Assembly: GCA_964652155.1 (NCBI GenBank)
Contig: CAZZBK010000009.1
Location: 1 to 64,000 of the forward strand
DNA from: CAZZBK01 sp964652155
GTDB taxonomy: Bacteria > Planctomycetota > Planctomycetia > Pirellulales > PNKZ01
Direction of reading: 5' to 3'
Length of the DNA stretch: 64,000 nt
In this document: piece by piece, positions 7,665 to 16,600 of the stretch
How the letters are laid out: each line of letters opens with the position of its first letter
Numbering within the stretch: position 1 is the stretch's first letter
Made by a program: the position numbers and the translations under genes
Notes under the pieces: generated by a model
The model's database searches: none
What the model was told of the DNA's origin: nothing
Seen by the model: the letters and a program-made list of their open reading frames with translations, nothing else

Positions 7665-10600
7665 ATGATCGTTCGAGTGTTGTTCACATGGGTCATCGCC
7701 AGCGCGGCGGTTGTCGCCCAGGGGGCGGCTCCTGACTACGAGCGCGACATCGCGCCGCTGCTGCACAAGTACTGCGTGGCGTGCCACGAGGGGGCCGAGG
7801 CCGAGAAGGGCCTGGCGCTCGATAGCTTTGCCGCGACCATGAAGGGGAACAAGAGCGGCGCGGTGGTCGTCGCCAGCAAGAGCGACGCGAGCAAGTTGCT
7901 GCTCGTGCTCGACGGTCGGGGCAAGCCGGCCATGCCCCCCAAGAACAATCCCGCCCCCAGCCAGCAAGAGATCGCCACGATCAAAGCCTGGATCGACGCG
8001 GGAGCCACCGGGCCGAGCAAGACCGCTGCCGTGACGCGCGAACTCTCGACACCCAAGGTGCCGTTGCAAGCGCCGCCGCGCCGCTCGATCACGGCCGCCG
8101 CCGTGGCTCCCGATGGCAAGTCGATCGCGCTCGGTCAATATGGCAAAGTTCGCTTGCTCGACGCCACCACGCGCGGGCTACGGCGCACGTTGAGCCCCAT
8201 CCGCGGCAGCGTCACCGCCGTGAGCTTCTCGCGCGGCGGAGAGCTGATCCTCACCGCGGCCGGCGAGCCCGGGCTATTCGGCGAGGCGCAACTGTGGAAT
8301 GCCGCCGACGGGAAATTGCTTCGCACCATCAACGCGCATCGCGACAGCCTCTACGCGGCCGCCCTTAGCCCCGACGGCAGCACGTTGGCCACCGGCAGTT
8401 ACGATCAACAAATCAAGCTCTGGAATGTCGCCGACGGTCGCGAGCGGCTCACGATCACCGGCCATAACGGAGCCATCTACGATCTGGCTTTTCATCCTCA
8501 GGGACACATCCTGGCCAGCGCCAGCGCCGACCGCACCGTCAAGCTCTGGAACGTCGCCACCGGCGCACGACTCGATACGCTCTCGCAATCGCTTAAGGAG
8601 ATCAACGCGGTCGTCTTCTCACCCGATGGTCAACGTCTGCTGGCCGCCGGGGCCGACAATCGCATCCGCGTTTGGAAGCTGAGCCCCTCGGCGGCCGAAA
8701 ACACGAACCCAATCCTACTGGCTCGTTTTGCCCACGAAGGGGCCATTCAGCGACTCGCCTTTTCTCCCCACGGCAAGCTGCTGGTCTCGTCGGCCGAAGA
8801 TCGCACCGTGAAGATCTGGGACGCCGAACAGCTCGTCGAGCGGCACGTGCTCACCAACCAAAGCGACTGGGTCGCCGCGCTCGCGTTCGCACCCGACAAC
8901 AAGACCTTGCTGCTGGGACGACTCGACGAGACGTACGCGCTCGTCGACGTGAGCACGGGAGCAGAGATCAAACCCGCCAAGCCCGAGTTGACCAGCCTTG
9001 CCCCCCGAGGCATACAACGAGGCGCAGCGACCAAGCTGCTGCTGCAAGGCAAGAGCCTCGTTGACATCACCCAAGTCAAGCTCACGCAAGCCGGCAAAGC
9101 CGTTACTGCGCAACTCCGGTTAGATCCGCAGGGGACCGGCCTTGCCGTCGAGATCACGCCAGCAGCTCAACTCGCCCGCGGCGTCTATCAACTCACGGTT
9201 GTCGGCAGTGGCGGCGAAAGCAACGCGCTCGCGCTCTCCATCGACGACCTACCACAGCTCGCCGAACACGAACCCAATAACACGACCGCGCTGGCTCAGG
9301 AGTTATCGCTCCCCAGCGGCGTGTGGGGAGTCGTCCAGCAACGCGGCGATGTCGATCAATTCCGCCTCCGGCTCCGCAAAGGCGACACGGCCGTCCTGGA
9401 ATTGTCGGCCAAGCCATTAAACTCACAACTCAACGGACAGCTCGTGCTCGTCGACGGCGATGGACAGGTTGTCGCCAGCAACAACGACTTCGATGGGCAA
9501 AGCGACCCGTTGCTCGCTTACACGGCGGCGGCCGATGGGACCTACACAGTTCGCGTGCAAGATTTGACCTTTCAGGGCGGCGACGATTTCTTTTACCGAC
9601 TCTCGGTCGGCACGTTTCCATTCGTGACCGGCGTCTTCCCGCTGAGCGTGTCCAGCGGCCGCGAATCGACCGTCGAGCTTTTGGGCTACAACTTGCCGCC
9701 ACAGAGCATCGTGCGGGTCAAGCCCACCATCCCGGGTGAGTTCTCCGTCCCGCTCGACTTGGCCCGATATCGCACGTCACGCGAGTTGAAGTTGCTGGCC
9801 ACGCCCGCCGAGGAATCGATCGAGCAGGAGCCCAACGACCAACCGCGACAGGCGACGCAACTGGCCACGTTGAGCGCCGGTGGGTCGATTGCCGTCGGGG
9901 GACGCATTGCCGCGCCTCAAGCGGGGCTCGGCGACGTCGACTTGTATCGATTTCATGCCCAGGCCGGGCAAGTGCTGCTGCTGGAAACCACGGCCGCACA
10001 ACGTGGTTCGCCAGCGGACACCAAGCTCGAAATCCTGCACGCCGACGGCAAGCCCGTCGAGCGGCTGCTGCTGCAAGCGGTCCGCGACTCGTATGTCACC
10101 TTTCGCCCCGTCACATCCGACGTGAGCGACATTCGCGTGCAAAACTGGGAGGAGATGGAACTCAACGAGTTGCTGTATTTCCAAGGCGAAGTCGCCAAGG
10201 TGTTCCGCATGCCGCAGGGGCCCGACTCGGGCATTCAGTTCTACACCTCAGGAGGCAAACGGCGCGGCTATTTCGACACGTCGTCGACCGCGCATGCGCT
10301 CGACGAGGCCTGTTATGTCGTGGAACCGCATCCGATTGGCACGAAGCTGCTCCCGAATGGCCTGCCCGTATTCACCTTGAACTATGTCAACGACGACGAC
10401 GCGGAACGGACGCGCGGATCGGATTCGCGGCTGTTGTTCACGGCCCAAGCCACGGGCGACTACCTCGTGCGCGTCAGCGACTCGCGCGGCTTTGGCGGCG
10501 ACCGGTTCGTGTATCGGCTCGAACTTCACGAGGCGCGCCCCGATTTTCGCGTGCAGTTGGCCAACCCAACACCGACGGTCAACGCCGGCGGGGGCGCTAT

Positions 10601-11213
10601 CCTGACGCTCCGCGCCGAGCGAATCGATGGCTTCGATGGCGATATTCGCATCGATGTAGAGGGGCTCCCCGCGGGCTGGAGCGTGTCGACGCCGATGACC
10701 ATCCAGGCGGGCCATCAAGAGGCGCGGCTGGTTATCAATGCACTGGACGAGCCGCAAGCCGATTGGTCGCAGGCCAAGCTCACCGCCACGGCCCACGTTG
10801 GCAAGGAACAACTCGTGCATGAGGTGGGCAAGCTGGGACCGGTCAAGTTGGCCGCGGCCGCCAAGCTGCGCCTGCTCATCGAGCCTGCCGAGTTGACGCT
10901 CACGCCCGGCTCGACCATCACGGCCACCTTGAAAGTCGACCGCCAGGGTTTCGATGACCGTGTACCGATCAGCGTGCTGAATTTGCCCCACGGCGTCATT
11001 GTCGATAACATCGGCCTCAACGGCGTGCTGATACCCGAGAAGCAGACCGAACGCACGATCTTTCTCAAAGCCGCGCCGTGGATGACCGACACGGATCGCT
11101 ACTTCTTTGCCGAGTCGATCAACACCCGCGGCGGTGAAGTGAATAATCAGGCCTCGCGTCCGGTGCTTTTGAAAGTGCGCCGCGGCGGAGCTGTCGCTCA
11201 AACCATGAAATAG
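7665..11213 (+). CDS. c-type cytochrome/WD40/PPC-domain fusion protein
   Basis: The 1182-aa product starts with a signal peptide (VIASAAVVAQGAAPDYE). A PSCyt1-type cytochrome domain follows, with C-V-A-C-H at residues 37-41. From about 125 to 430 come roughly seven WD40 blades, recognisable by units ending in LWN, VWK or IWD. The C-terminal 650 residues contain pre-peptidase C-terminal-like modules, introduced by EHEPNNTTALAQ and EQEPNDQPRQATQ, plus Ig-like segments. The PPC modules usually bind carbohydrate or are cleaved from secreted enzymes, but no catalytic domain is visible. Such fusions are typical of planctomycetes and their role is unknown. It lies 41 bp after the PSD1 gene and 8 bp before the beta-helix gene, so co-transcription is likely. 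Confidence 0.85.
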   Translation: MIVRVLFTWVIASAAVVAQGAAPDYERDIAPLLHKYCVACHEGAEAEKGLALDSFAATMKGNKSGAVVVASKSDASKLLLVLDGRGKPAMPPKNNPAPSQQEIATIKAWIDAGATGPSKTAAVTRELSTPKVPLQAPPRRSITAAAVAPDGKSIALGQYGKVRLLDATTRGLRRTLSPIRGSVTAVSFSRGGELILTAAGEPGLFGEAQLWNAADGKLLRTINAHRDSLYAAALSPDGSTLATGSYDQQIKLWNVADGRERLTITGHNGAIYDLAFHPQGHILASASADRTVKLWNVATGARLDTLSQSLKEINAVVFSPDGQRLLAAGADNRIRVWKLSPSAAENTNPILLARFAHEGAIQRLAFSPHGKLLVSSAEDRTVKIWDAEQLVERHVLTNQSDWVAALAFAPDNKTLLLGRLDETYALVDVSTGAEIKPAKPELTSLAPRGIQRGAATKLLLQGKSLVDITQVKLTQAGKAVTAQLRLDPQGTGLAVEITPAAQLARGVYQLTVVGSGGESNALALSIDDLPQLAEHEPNNTTALAQELSLPSGVWGVVQQRGDVDQFRLRLRKGDTAVLELSAKPLNSQLNGQLVLVDGDGQVVASNNDFDGQSDPLLAYTAAADGTYTVRVQDLTFQGGDDFFYRLSVGTFPFVTGVFPLSVSSGRESTVELLGYNLPPQSIVRVKPTIPGEFSVPLDLARYRTSRELKLLATPAEESIEQEPNDQPRQATQLATLSAGGSIAVGGRIAAPQAGLGDVDLYRFHAQAGQVLLLETTAAQRGSPADTKLEILHADGKPVERLLLQAVRDSYVTFRPVTSDVSDIRVQNWEEMELNELLYFQGEVAKVFRMPQGPDSGIQFYTSGGKRRGYFDTSSTAHALDEACYVVEPHPIGTKLLPNGLPVFTLNYVNDDDAERTRGSDSRLLFTAQATGDYLVRVSDSRGFGGDRFVYRLELHEARPDFRVQLANPTPTVNAGGGAILTLRAERIDGFDGDIRIDVEGLPAGWSVSTPMTIQAGHQEARLVINALDEPQADWSQAKLTATAHVGKEQLVHEVGKLGPVKLAAAAKLRLLIEPAELTLTPGSTITATLKVDRQGFDDRVPISVLNLPHGVIVDNIGLNGVLIPEKQTERTIFLKAAPWMTDTDRYFFAESINTRGGEVNNQASRPVLLKVRRGGAVAQTMK

Positions 11214-11221
11214 GAACCGAT

Positions 11222-12619
11222 ATGAGCAATGTGCGGGACTTTGGTGCTCAGGGCAATGGACGTAACGATGATACGGCGGCCATTGAGCACGCGCTGCGCG
11301 ACGGTGACGGCACGCTGCAATTTCCGCCGGGGGATTATCTGATCAGCCGGACGATTGTCGTCGAGTTACAACGACTCGGCCGATTCAGCATCGACGGAAC
11401 CGGCGGCGCGGCCAAACTGCTCATGTCGGGGCCGGGCAGCGCGTTTCACCTGCTCGGCTCGCACGCCGCGACAGCCGAACCGCAAGGCTTTGAGCCCGGC
11501 GTCTGGAGCCGGCAACGCATGCCGACGGTCACCAACATTGAAATCGAAGGGCGGCACCCTGAGGCCAGCGGCTTTTTGGTCGAAGCGACGATGCAGTCGT
11601 CGTTTCAGGGCGTGTTGTTGCGCAAGCTGCTCGACGGCATTCGGGTCTTCCGCCGCGCGCGCAATGTGCTCATCTCGCATTGCCATATCTACGATAATCG
11701 CGGCGTCGGCGTGTTTCTCGATCGAGTCAACTTGCACCAGGCGATCATCACCGGCTCGCACATCAGCTACTGTCGCCGCGCGGGGATCAAAATCGTCGGC
11801 TCCGAGATCCGTAACATCCAAATCACTGGCAACGACATCGAGTACAACTACGATGTGAATGAAAGCGAGTCGGCCGACGTCTGGATCGACTCGACGGCCA
11901 ACGGTTCCTCGGTGCGCGAGGGTACGATTGCGAGCAACACGATCCAGGCCAAGGTGAGCCCGGGCGGCGCGAATATCCGCATGCTGGGCTTGAACCCCGA
12001 GCAGAACCATAAGGTGGGCATGTTCTCGATCAGCGGCAACCTGATCGGTAGCCAAGAGACGAACGTCCATCTGGTGGCCTGCCGCGGCGTGATTGTCGGC
12101 AATAACTTTATTTACAGCGCGGCTCGGCGCAACGTGCTTGTCGAGGGTTCGCGGCACGTCGTGCTCAGCGGCAACTGCCTGGAACACAACCCCGACTACA
12201 AGGAGAAGCAGTTAGCCGTTGGCGTACGAATCGTTGACAGCCGTGACTGCACGTTTAGCGGCTCGATTTTGCAAGACAGCCACACCGGTCAGCCGACGGT
12301 CGACAAGTTCCCGCCAATGGACAAGGCCGGGTTGCTCGAGATCGTCCGCTCGCAACGAGTGAATGTGAATGGTTGCCAGATTCTCGATGGCACTCCGACC
12401 GGCATCCATGTCGAACAGTCGGAGCATGTCGCCATCAGCGGCTGCACCATCGTCGAGCCGCGAGCAGACAAGCTCAGCGCCGCCGCGATCCGCTTCAAAG
12501 GGCCGGGCCGCATGAATTACGTCACCGGCAACACGCTGCAACGCGGCACACAGGACACGCTGATCGTCGACCCGGCGGCCAACGTCAAGGTGAGCGACAA
12601 CATGATCGACGGGTATTGA
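11222..12619 (+). CDS. Right-handed beta-helix protein, pectate-lyase-3-like
   Basis: The N-terminus (NVRDFGAQGNGRNDDTAAIE) is the hallmark opening of Pectate_lyase_3/GH28-related proteins. The rest consists of short beta-helix rungs of the type GNDIEYN, ISGNLIG and VSDNMIDGY. The product is 465 aa. This fold serves pectate and polysaccharide lyases, epimerases and phage tail proteins, so polysaccharide lyase or epimerase is only one option; catalytic residues cannot be assigned by eye. No signal peptide is present, and no start codon precedes ATG 11222 in frame, which is odd for a lyase among secreted neighbours. AGGA of the preceding gene's stop region is the ribosome binding site, 8 bases away, implying an operon. 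Confidence 0.82.
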   Translation: MSNVRDFGAQGNGRNDDTAAIEHALRDGDGTLQFPPGDYLISRTIVVELQRLGRFSIDGTGGAAKLLMSGPGSAFHLLGSHAATAEPQGFEPGVWSRQRMPTVTNIEIEGRHPEASGFLVEATMQSSFQGVLLRKLLDGIRVFRRARNVLISHCHIYDNRGVGVFLDRVNLHQAIITGSHISYCRRAGIKIVGSEIRNIQITGNDIEYNYDVNESESADVWIDSTANGSSVREGTIASNTIQAKVSPGGANIRMLGLNPEQNHKVGMFSISGNLIGSQETNVHLVACRGVIVGNNFIYSAARRNVLVEGSRHVVLSGNCLEHNPDYKEKQLAVGVRIVDSRDCTFSGSILQDSHTGQPTVDKFPPMDKAGLLEIVRSQRVNVNGCQILDGTPTGIHVEQSEHVAISGCTIVEPRADKLSAAAIRFKGPGRMNYVTGNTLQRGTQDTLIVDPAANVKVSDNMIDGY

Positions 12620-12711
12620 TCCTCAGATAATGAACTTAGCAGGCCGAGCAACGCGCGGCCGGAATTTACGGACTCCCGCTGGTTGTCCTGTAAACTTAAA
12701 TACCTGAACCT

Positions 12712-12759
12712 CAATAAACAAAAAAGCCGCCGGGGCAGTGTCACACCACCCCGACGGCT
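12712..12759 (-). terminator. Rho-independent terminator of the RraA gene
   Basis: On the minus strand AGCCGTCGGGG pairs with CCCCGGCGGCT (one G-T mismatch) around a 13-base loop. The stem is followed by TTTTTTGTTTATT. It lies 20 bp past the RraA-family stop codon. On the plus strand the stem lacks a T-run, so it serves mainly the minus-strand gene. Confidence 0.85.
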
Positions 12760-12779
12760 GGCTTGGTTTAGCGTAACGG

Positions 12780-13523
12780 TTACTTGCCCTGCGCGCGGGC
12801 GGTCAGCTTTTTGACCAGACCGCCGAACTCTTGACGAACGGCGGCCAGGCCGGCAGCAGCTTCTTTACCCCGAATACCACGACGACCTGCGTCGCGCACA
12901 TAATCGAGCACGATCTTCTCGGCAGCCATGAACTCAGGGTTGATGTCGACCAGAGCTTGGGCAATTTTGACGGGAATGCTTGTCACGCCGTTGACGTCAC
13001 CATGCAGCAGATCGCCTTGTCGGACGGTGAGGCCACCCACGCGCACCGGCAAACCAATGCTGAGCATGTGACAGTAGGCATGCGAACAGATGGTTGAGCC
13101 GGTAAAGACCGGATACTTGATGGCTCGAACTTGCTCGATATCGCGACCGCCGCCCGAGGTGATCAGCCCGACCGAGCCGAAAGACTGATAGGTCGTGCAC
13201 ATGACCTCGCCAAAGGTGGCCGACACGGCGGGGTCATCAAGGTCCTGAAACACGACGACGGCCGGGCCGGGCAAGTCGGCGAAGGCTTCGATTTGTTTGT
13301 CCATTGATCCATAGGCATCGCCGCCGACAGGGGGCGCATCGCTGCGAAAACCCGCCGTGCAAGCGAAGCCGACCATGGGCGGAAACTCCGGAAAGTTCGC
13401 CTTGATGCGATGATCCATGTAACCTTGGTTGCGCGGACGCACATCGAACAATTCAATGAGATTACAGATCGTGGGAGTATCAATTTCGCCGAGCTTCTTG
13501 AGTAATTCCGGAGTGATCGACAT
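12780..13523 (-). CDS. RraA-family protein (aldolase/decarboxylase-like)
   Basis: The 247-aa protein (ATG 13523, MSITPELLKK) shows the RraA fold signatures: SGGGRDIEQVRAIKYPVF with the Gly-Gly-x-Arg-Asp substrate and metal site (about 124-128), and RQGDLLHGDVNGVTSIP (about 168-184). RraA homologues are either RNase E regulators in enterobacteria or, more often in other bacteria, metal-dependent 4-hydroxy-4-methyl-2-oxoglutarate aldolase/oxaloacetate decarboxylase-type enzymes. With about 247 aa it is longer than E. coli RraA (about 160), so an enzyme of sugar-acid or aromatic catabolism is more likely. The in-frame extension to 13565 has no support. A terminator follows directly, so the gene ends its own transcript. 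Confidence 0.85.
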   Translation of the reverse strand: MSITPELLKKLGEIDTPTICNLIELFDVRPRNQGYMDHRIKANFPEFPPMVGFACTAGFRSDAPPVGGDAYGSMDKQIEAFADLPGPAVVVFQDLDDPAVSATFGEVMCTTYQSFGSVGLITSGGGRDIEQVRAIKYPVFTGSTICSHAYCHMLSIGLPVRVGGLTVRQGDLLHGDVNGVTSIPVKIAQALVDINPEFMAAEKIVLDYVRDAGRRGIRGKEAAAGLAAVRQEFGGLVKKLTARAQGK

Positions 13524-13607
13524 GGGAACCAACCTGGCTAAATAGAGGTCATGTGGGGTGGGCAAATTCGAGCCACCAAATTACCACAGCCGCCGCGCGA
13601 CGCCTAG

Positions 13608-13624
13608 GGTTCGGCCGTCGAACC
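13608..13624 (-). terminator. Weak hairpin downstream of the giant gene
   Basis: GGTTCG (13608-13613) and CGAACC (13619-13624) form a 6-bp stem with a 5-base loop, 65 bp past the stop of the giant gene. There is no T-run on the minus strand, so it may not terminate by itself. No better candidate is visible between the giant gene and the RraA gene. Confidence 0.25.
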
Positions 13625-13688
13625 AGCGGTTCTATAGAGAGGTCGAGCAGTCATACGATCGCACCGACGTGACGCAATCCAAGACCGA

Positions 13689-16600
13689 CTAGAAATTGTT
13701 CCACGGACCAAACGTTTGCAGGATGAAGTCGATGGTCGTGACGTGCTTTTGGTCGTAGCCACCGTGGGTTGAGTTGGCCGTGATCGTCTTGAAACCATTG
13801 AGGGTGGAGGTGGCGAGGTTGTTGAGGAACTGCATCTGACTCCCCCCGGCAAAGATGGTGTCGGCGTTGGAGGTATCGGCGAATGTCGCGGTATCGTTAC
13901 CACCGTAGATGGCCTGGGCAAAGATGAAGTCGAAGCTGTTGACTTGGATCGAGTAATTGGCTCCGCTCAGCGAGGCGACACTGCCGTTGGAGTTGAACGT
14001 GTCGTTGCCGGCAGAGTCGGTGAGAATGGCGTAGTTGATGTCCGCGCCGCCGGGCGTGGCGTAGGCCACGACATTGCGGAAATTGAAGGCTTGATTGTTA
14101 AAGCCGCCGCCCCCCGACTTGAACATATTGGCAAAAGTGGGCGAGGCCGAGAAGTAATCATCGCTACTGGGTGAGTCGTAGAACGAAGCGGTATCGGATC
14201 CGCCCGACGAGAACGCGGCGGTCGAGTCGAAGCCGGTGGCTTGATAAGTGTATCCGGCGCCGGCCATGGAGCTGTACGTGGAGAGCGCTGAGAACGAGTC
14301 GGTGCCCGTCGTATCGAAGCAGGTAGCCGTGTCATAACCGGTCGAGGCATAGGCGAAGACGTTATCAAAGTTGGTCGCCTGCGCGAAGTAACTCGCGCTT
14401 CCACCCATAATGCAGTAGAACGGCAGTCCGAAGAAGTCATCGTTGCCTACCGTGTCGTAGATGTTCGCGACGTCGGCACCCGTGCCACCAAAGCCGTAAA
14501 CGGTCTTGAAGTTGCTGGCAATGCCATAGGTACCGACGGCATTCTGAATCGTGGCATAGTTGGGCTGGATGGTGAATGTGTCGTTGCCACTTGAGTCGAA
14601 AAGTTGGCCGATATCGTTGCCACCGTTGAGCGAGGAGGCCGACACGGTGCCGAAGCCGATGGCGTTATTGACGCCGCCGGGGTAATCCATGCGACCGCCG
14701 AAACTGGTGGCGCGCCACCAATCGTTGCCGGGGGAATCGGTGAAGGTGGCCACGCTCAGGGCGCTGCCGTACATATCGATGTTCTCGGACGAGTCGGCCG
14801 AGAAGGCATAGCCGGCACCGGCGACGGTAATGCCGCCGTAAGAGAAGTCGGCCGACTCGGCGACGTTTTGGAAGCCGAACGATTGACCGACGATGGTCAC
14901 GCGATCGTTGCCCGCGTTGCCGTGGAACACGATGTTGTTGGTCACCAGCGTGTTGCCATTATATGAGGTGCCGTTGAGCGTGGCGGTAAAGACTTGCAAC
15001 GAGGTGAAGACAATGCTGAGGGTGTCGTCGATCGCGGAACCGGTCAGCACGAGCGTCGACCCGTTCACTTGAATCGAGTTATCGACCACGAAGATGGTCA
15101 GGTTATCGACATCGGCTTGAGCGCCGCCCGTGCCGGAGGAGCCCAGGTCGTTGCTAATCATCGTCAACGTGGCATTGCCGACGAAGTTTGTATCGGGAAT
15201 AAACTTCATGCCGTCCATGACGGCCGAGATGTTCTGCTGTGATCCGGTGATGACGATGGCGCTGGTGCCGCTTCCCGTCGCGGTCGCGTTGCTGGTGTTG
15301 AGCGCGACGCCGTTCGTGAACGGAAGTTGCAGCTTGCCGTTGGTGACCGCGAGCGAGACCTGTATCGGGTCGATGCCAGCGTCGGGATCGATGACGGAGA
15401 TTTGGTTAATGGGGGAACCGGTGCTGGAGAACACCAGCGGCGTGTTCTTGACGGTCGACGGAGTGGTGGGGAGCACATTGAGCGGGGCCTGATTGAAGGT
15501 CGACACCATGATCGAAACGAGGCCCGTGGCAAGCTGGGCCCCGCCGGTGCCGCTGAAGCCGAGGTCGTTGACCGACATATTGATGTAGGTGGCGCCTTCG
15601 AAGGTGGGGGGCGGATTGTAGCTCAACCCTTCCAGGGCAAAGCTGTTGATCGCCGCGACCGAACCACGGAAGGTAACGGTCGAGCTTCCATTAGCACCGC
15701 CGATGATCGAGATTCCCGACAACGATCCGAGCGTGACCGTGCCATCCACGGCGGACAACGTCACGTCAATCTGGCTGTTCCCAGAATCAAGATCCGACAC
15801 CGTAATCGCGTTGCCGTTGGCCGTGCTGAAAAACAACGGATGTGCTTTATTGTCTTGCTGCAAGTTGGGGATGCTAATCGTGGGTTGATCGTTCACGGCA
15901 ATGACGGACAACGACAGGTTGCTGGTTGGGCTATCCAACGCACCGTCATTGACCGAGTAGGCAATGGTGCGGGTCGCATTGCTGGGGTTATTGCTGGCGT
16001 TTGCGTAACGAATCGAACGGATCGCCTGCTGATAGGTGGCGACGGACGCCGAACCGAGCAGCGTGAGCGTTCCGGACGTGCCGTCATAACTGCCGACAAT
16101 GCCCGACTGATTGGTAAACACCAACACATCTTCACCGACAGCCAAGCCGGCCACGATTTGCACCACGGCGCTGGCCTGCGAAACGCTGTCGTAGTCGAAC
16201 AGTTGCACCGAGTTGTCGAGCAGGATCGACGGCGAGTTTTCATAAAACACGGTCGGAGCGGCGGACACGGTGACCGTTGGGGCGTCGTTGGTCGGAACGA
16301 TCTGAATCGTGCTCGTGGTGGACAACAGCGTCGAGCTAGCGGACAGACCGTCATCGGCGGAGAACGTGATGGTTCGGATGTCCGTGCTGGGATTATGGCT
16401 GGTGTTGCTAAACCGCACCGACCGCAGCGTTTGTCGGTAATTGGCCAGCGTGTCGACGCCGGTAAACGTCAGAACCCCCGCGGTGGCGTTGTAGCTGCCG
16501 ATGATGCTACCCGAGGCAGAGAACGTCAGCACATCTTGCCCCGAGGCAAAGTTATTCGAGATGCTGACGATGGCCGACGCCAGGCTGCTGTTGTCGACAT

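Noticed and set aside
13830..14760. RTX toxin-type calcium repeats
   Set aside because: The GGxGxDxUx nonapeptide is missing; units are 45-50 residues with DSxGNDTF, not 9-residue repeats.
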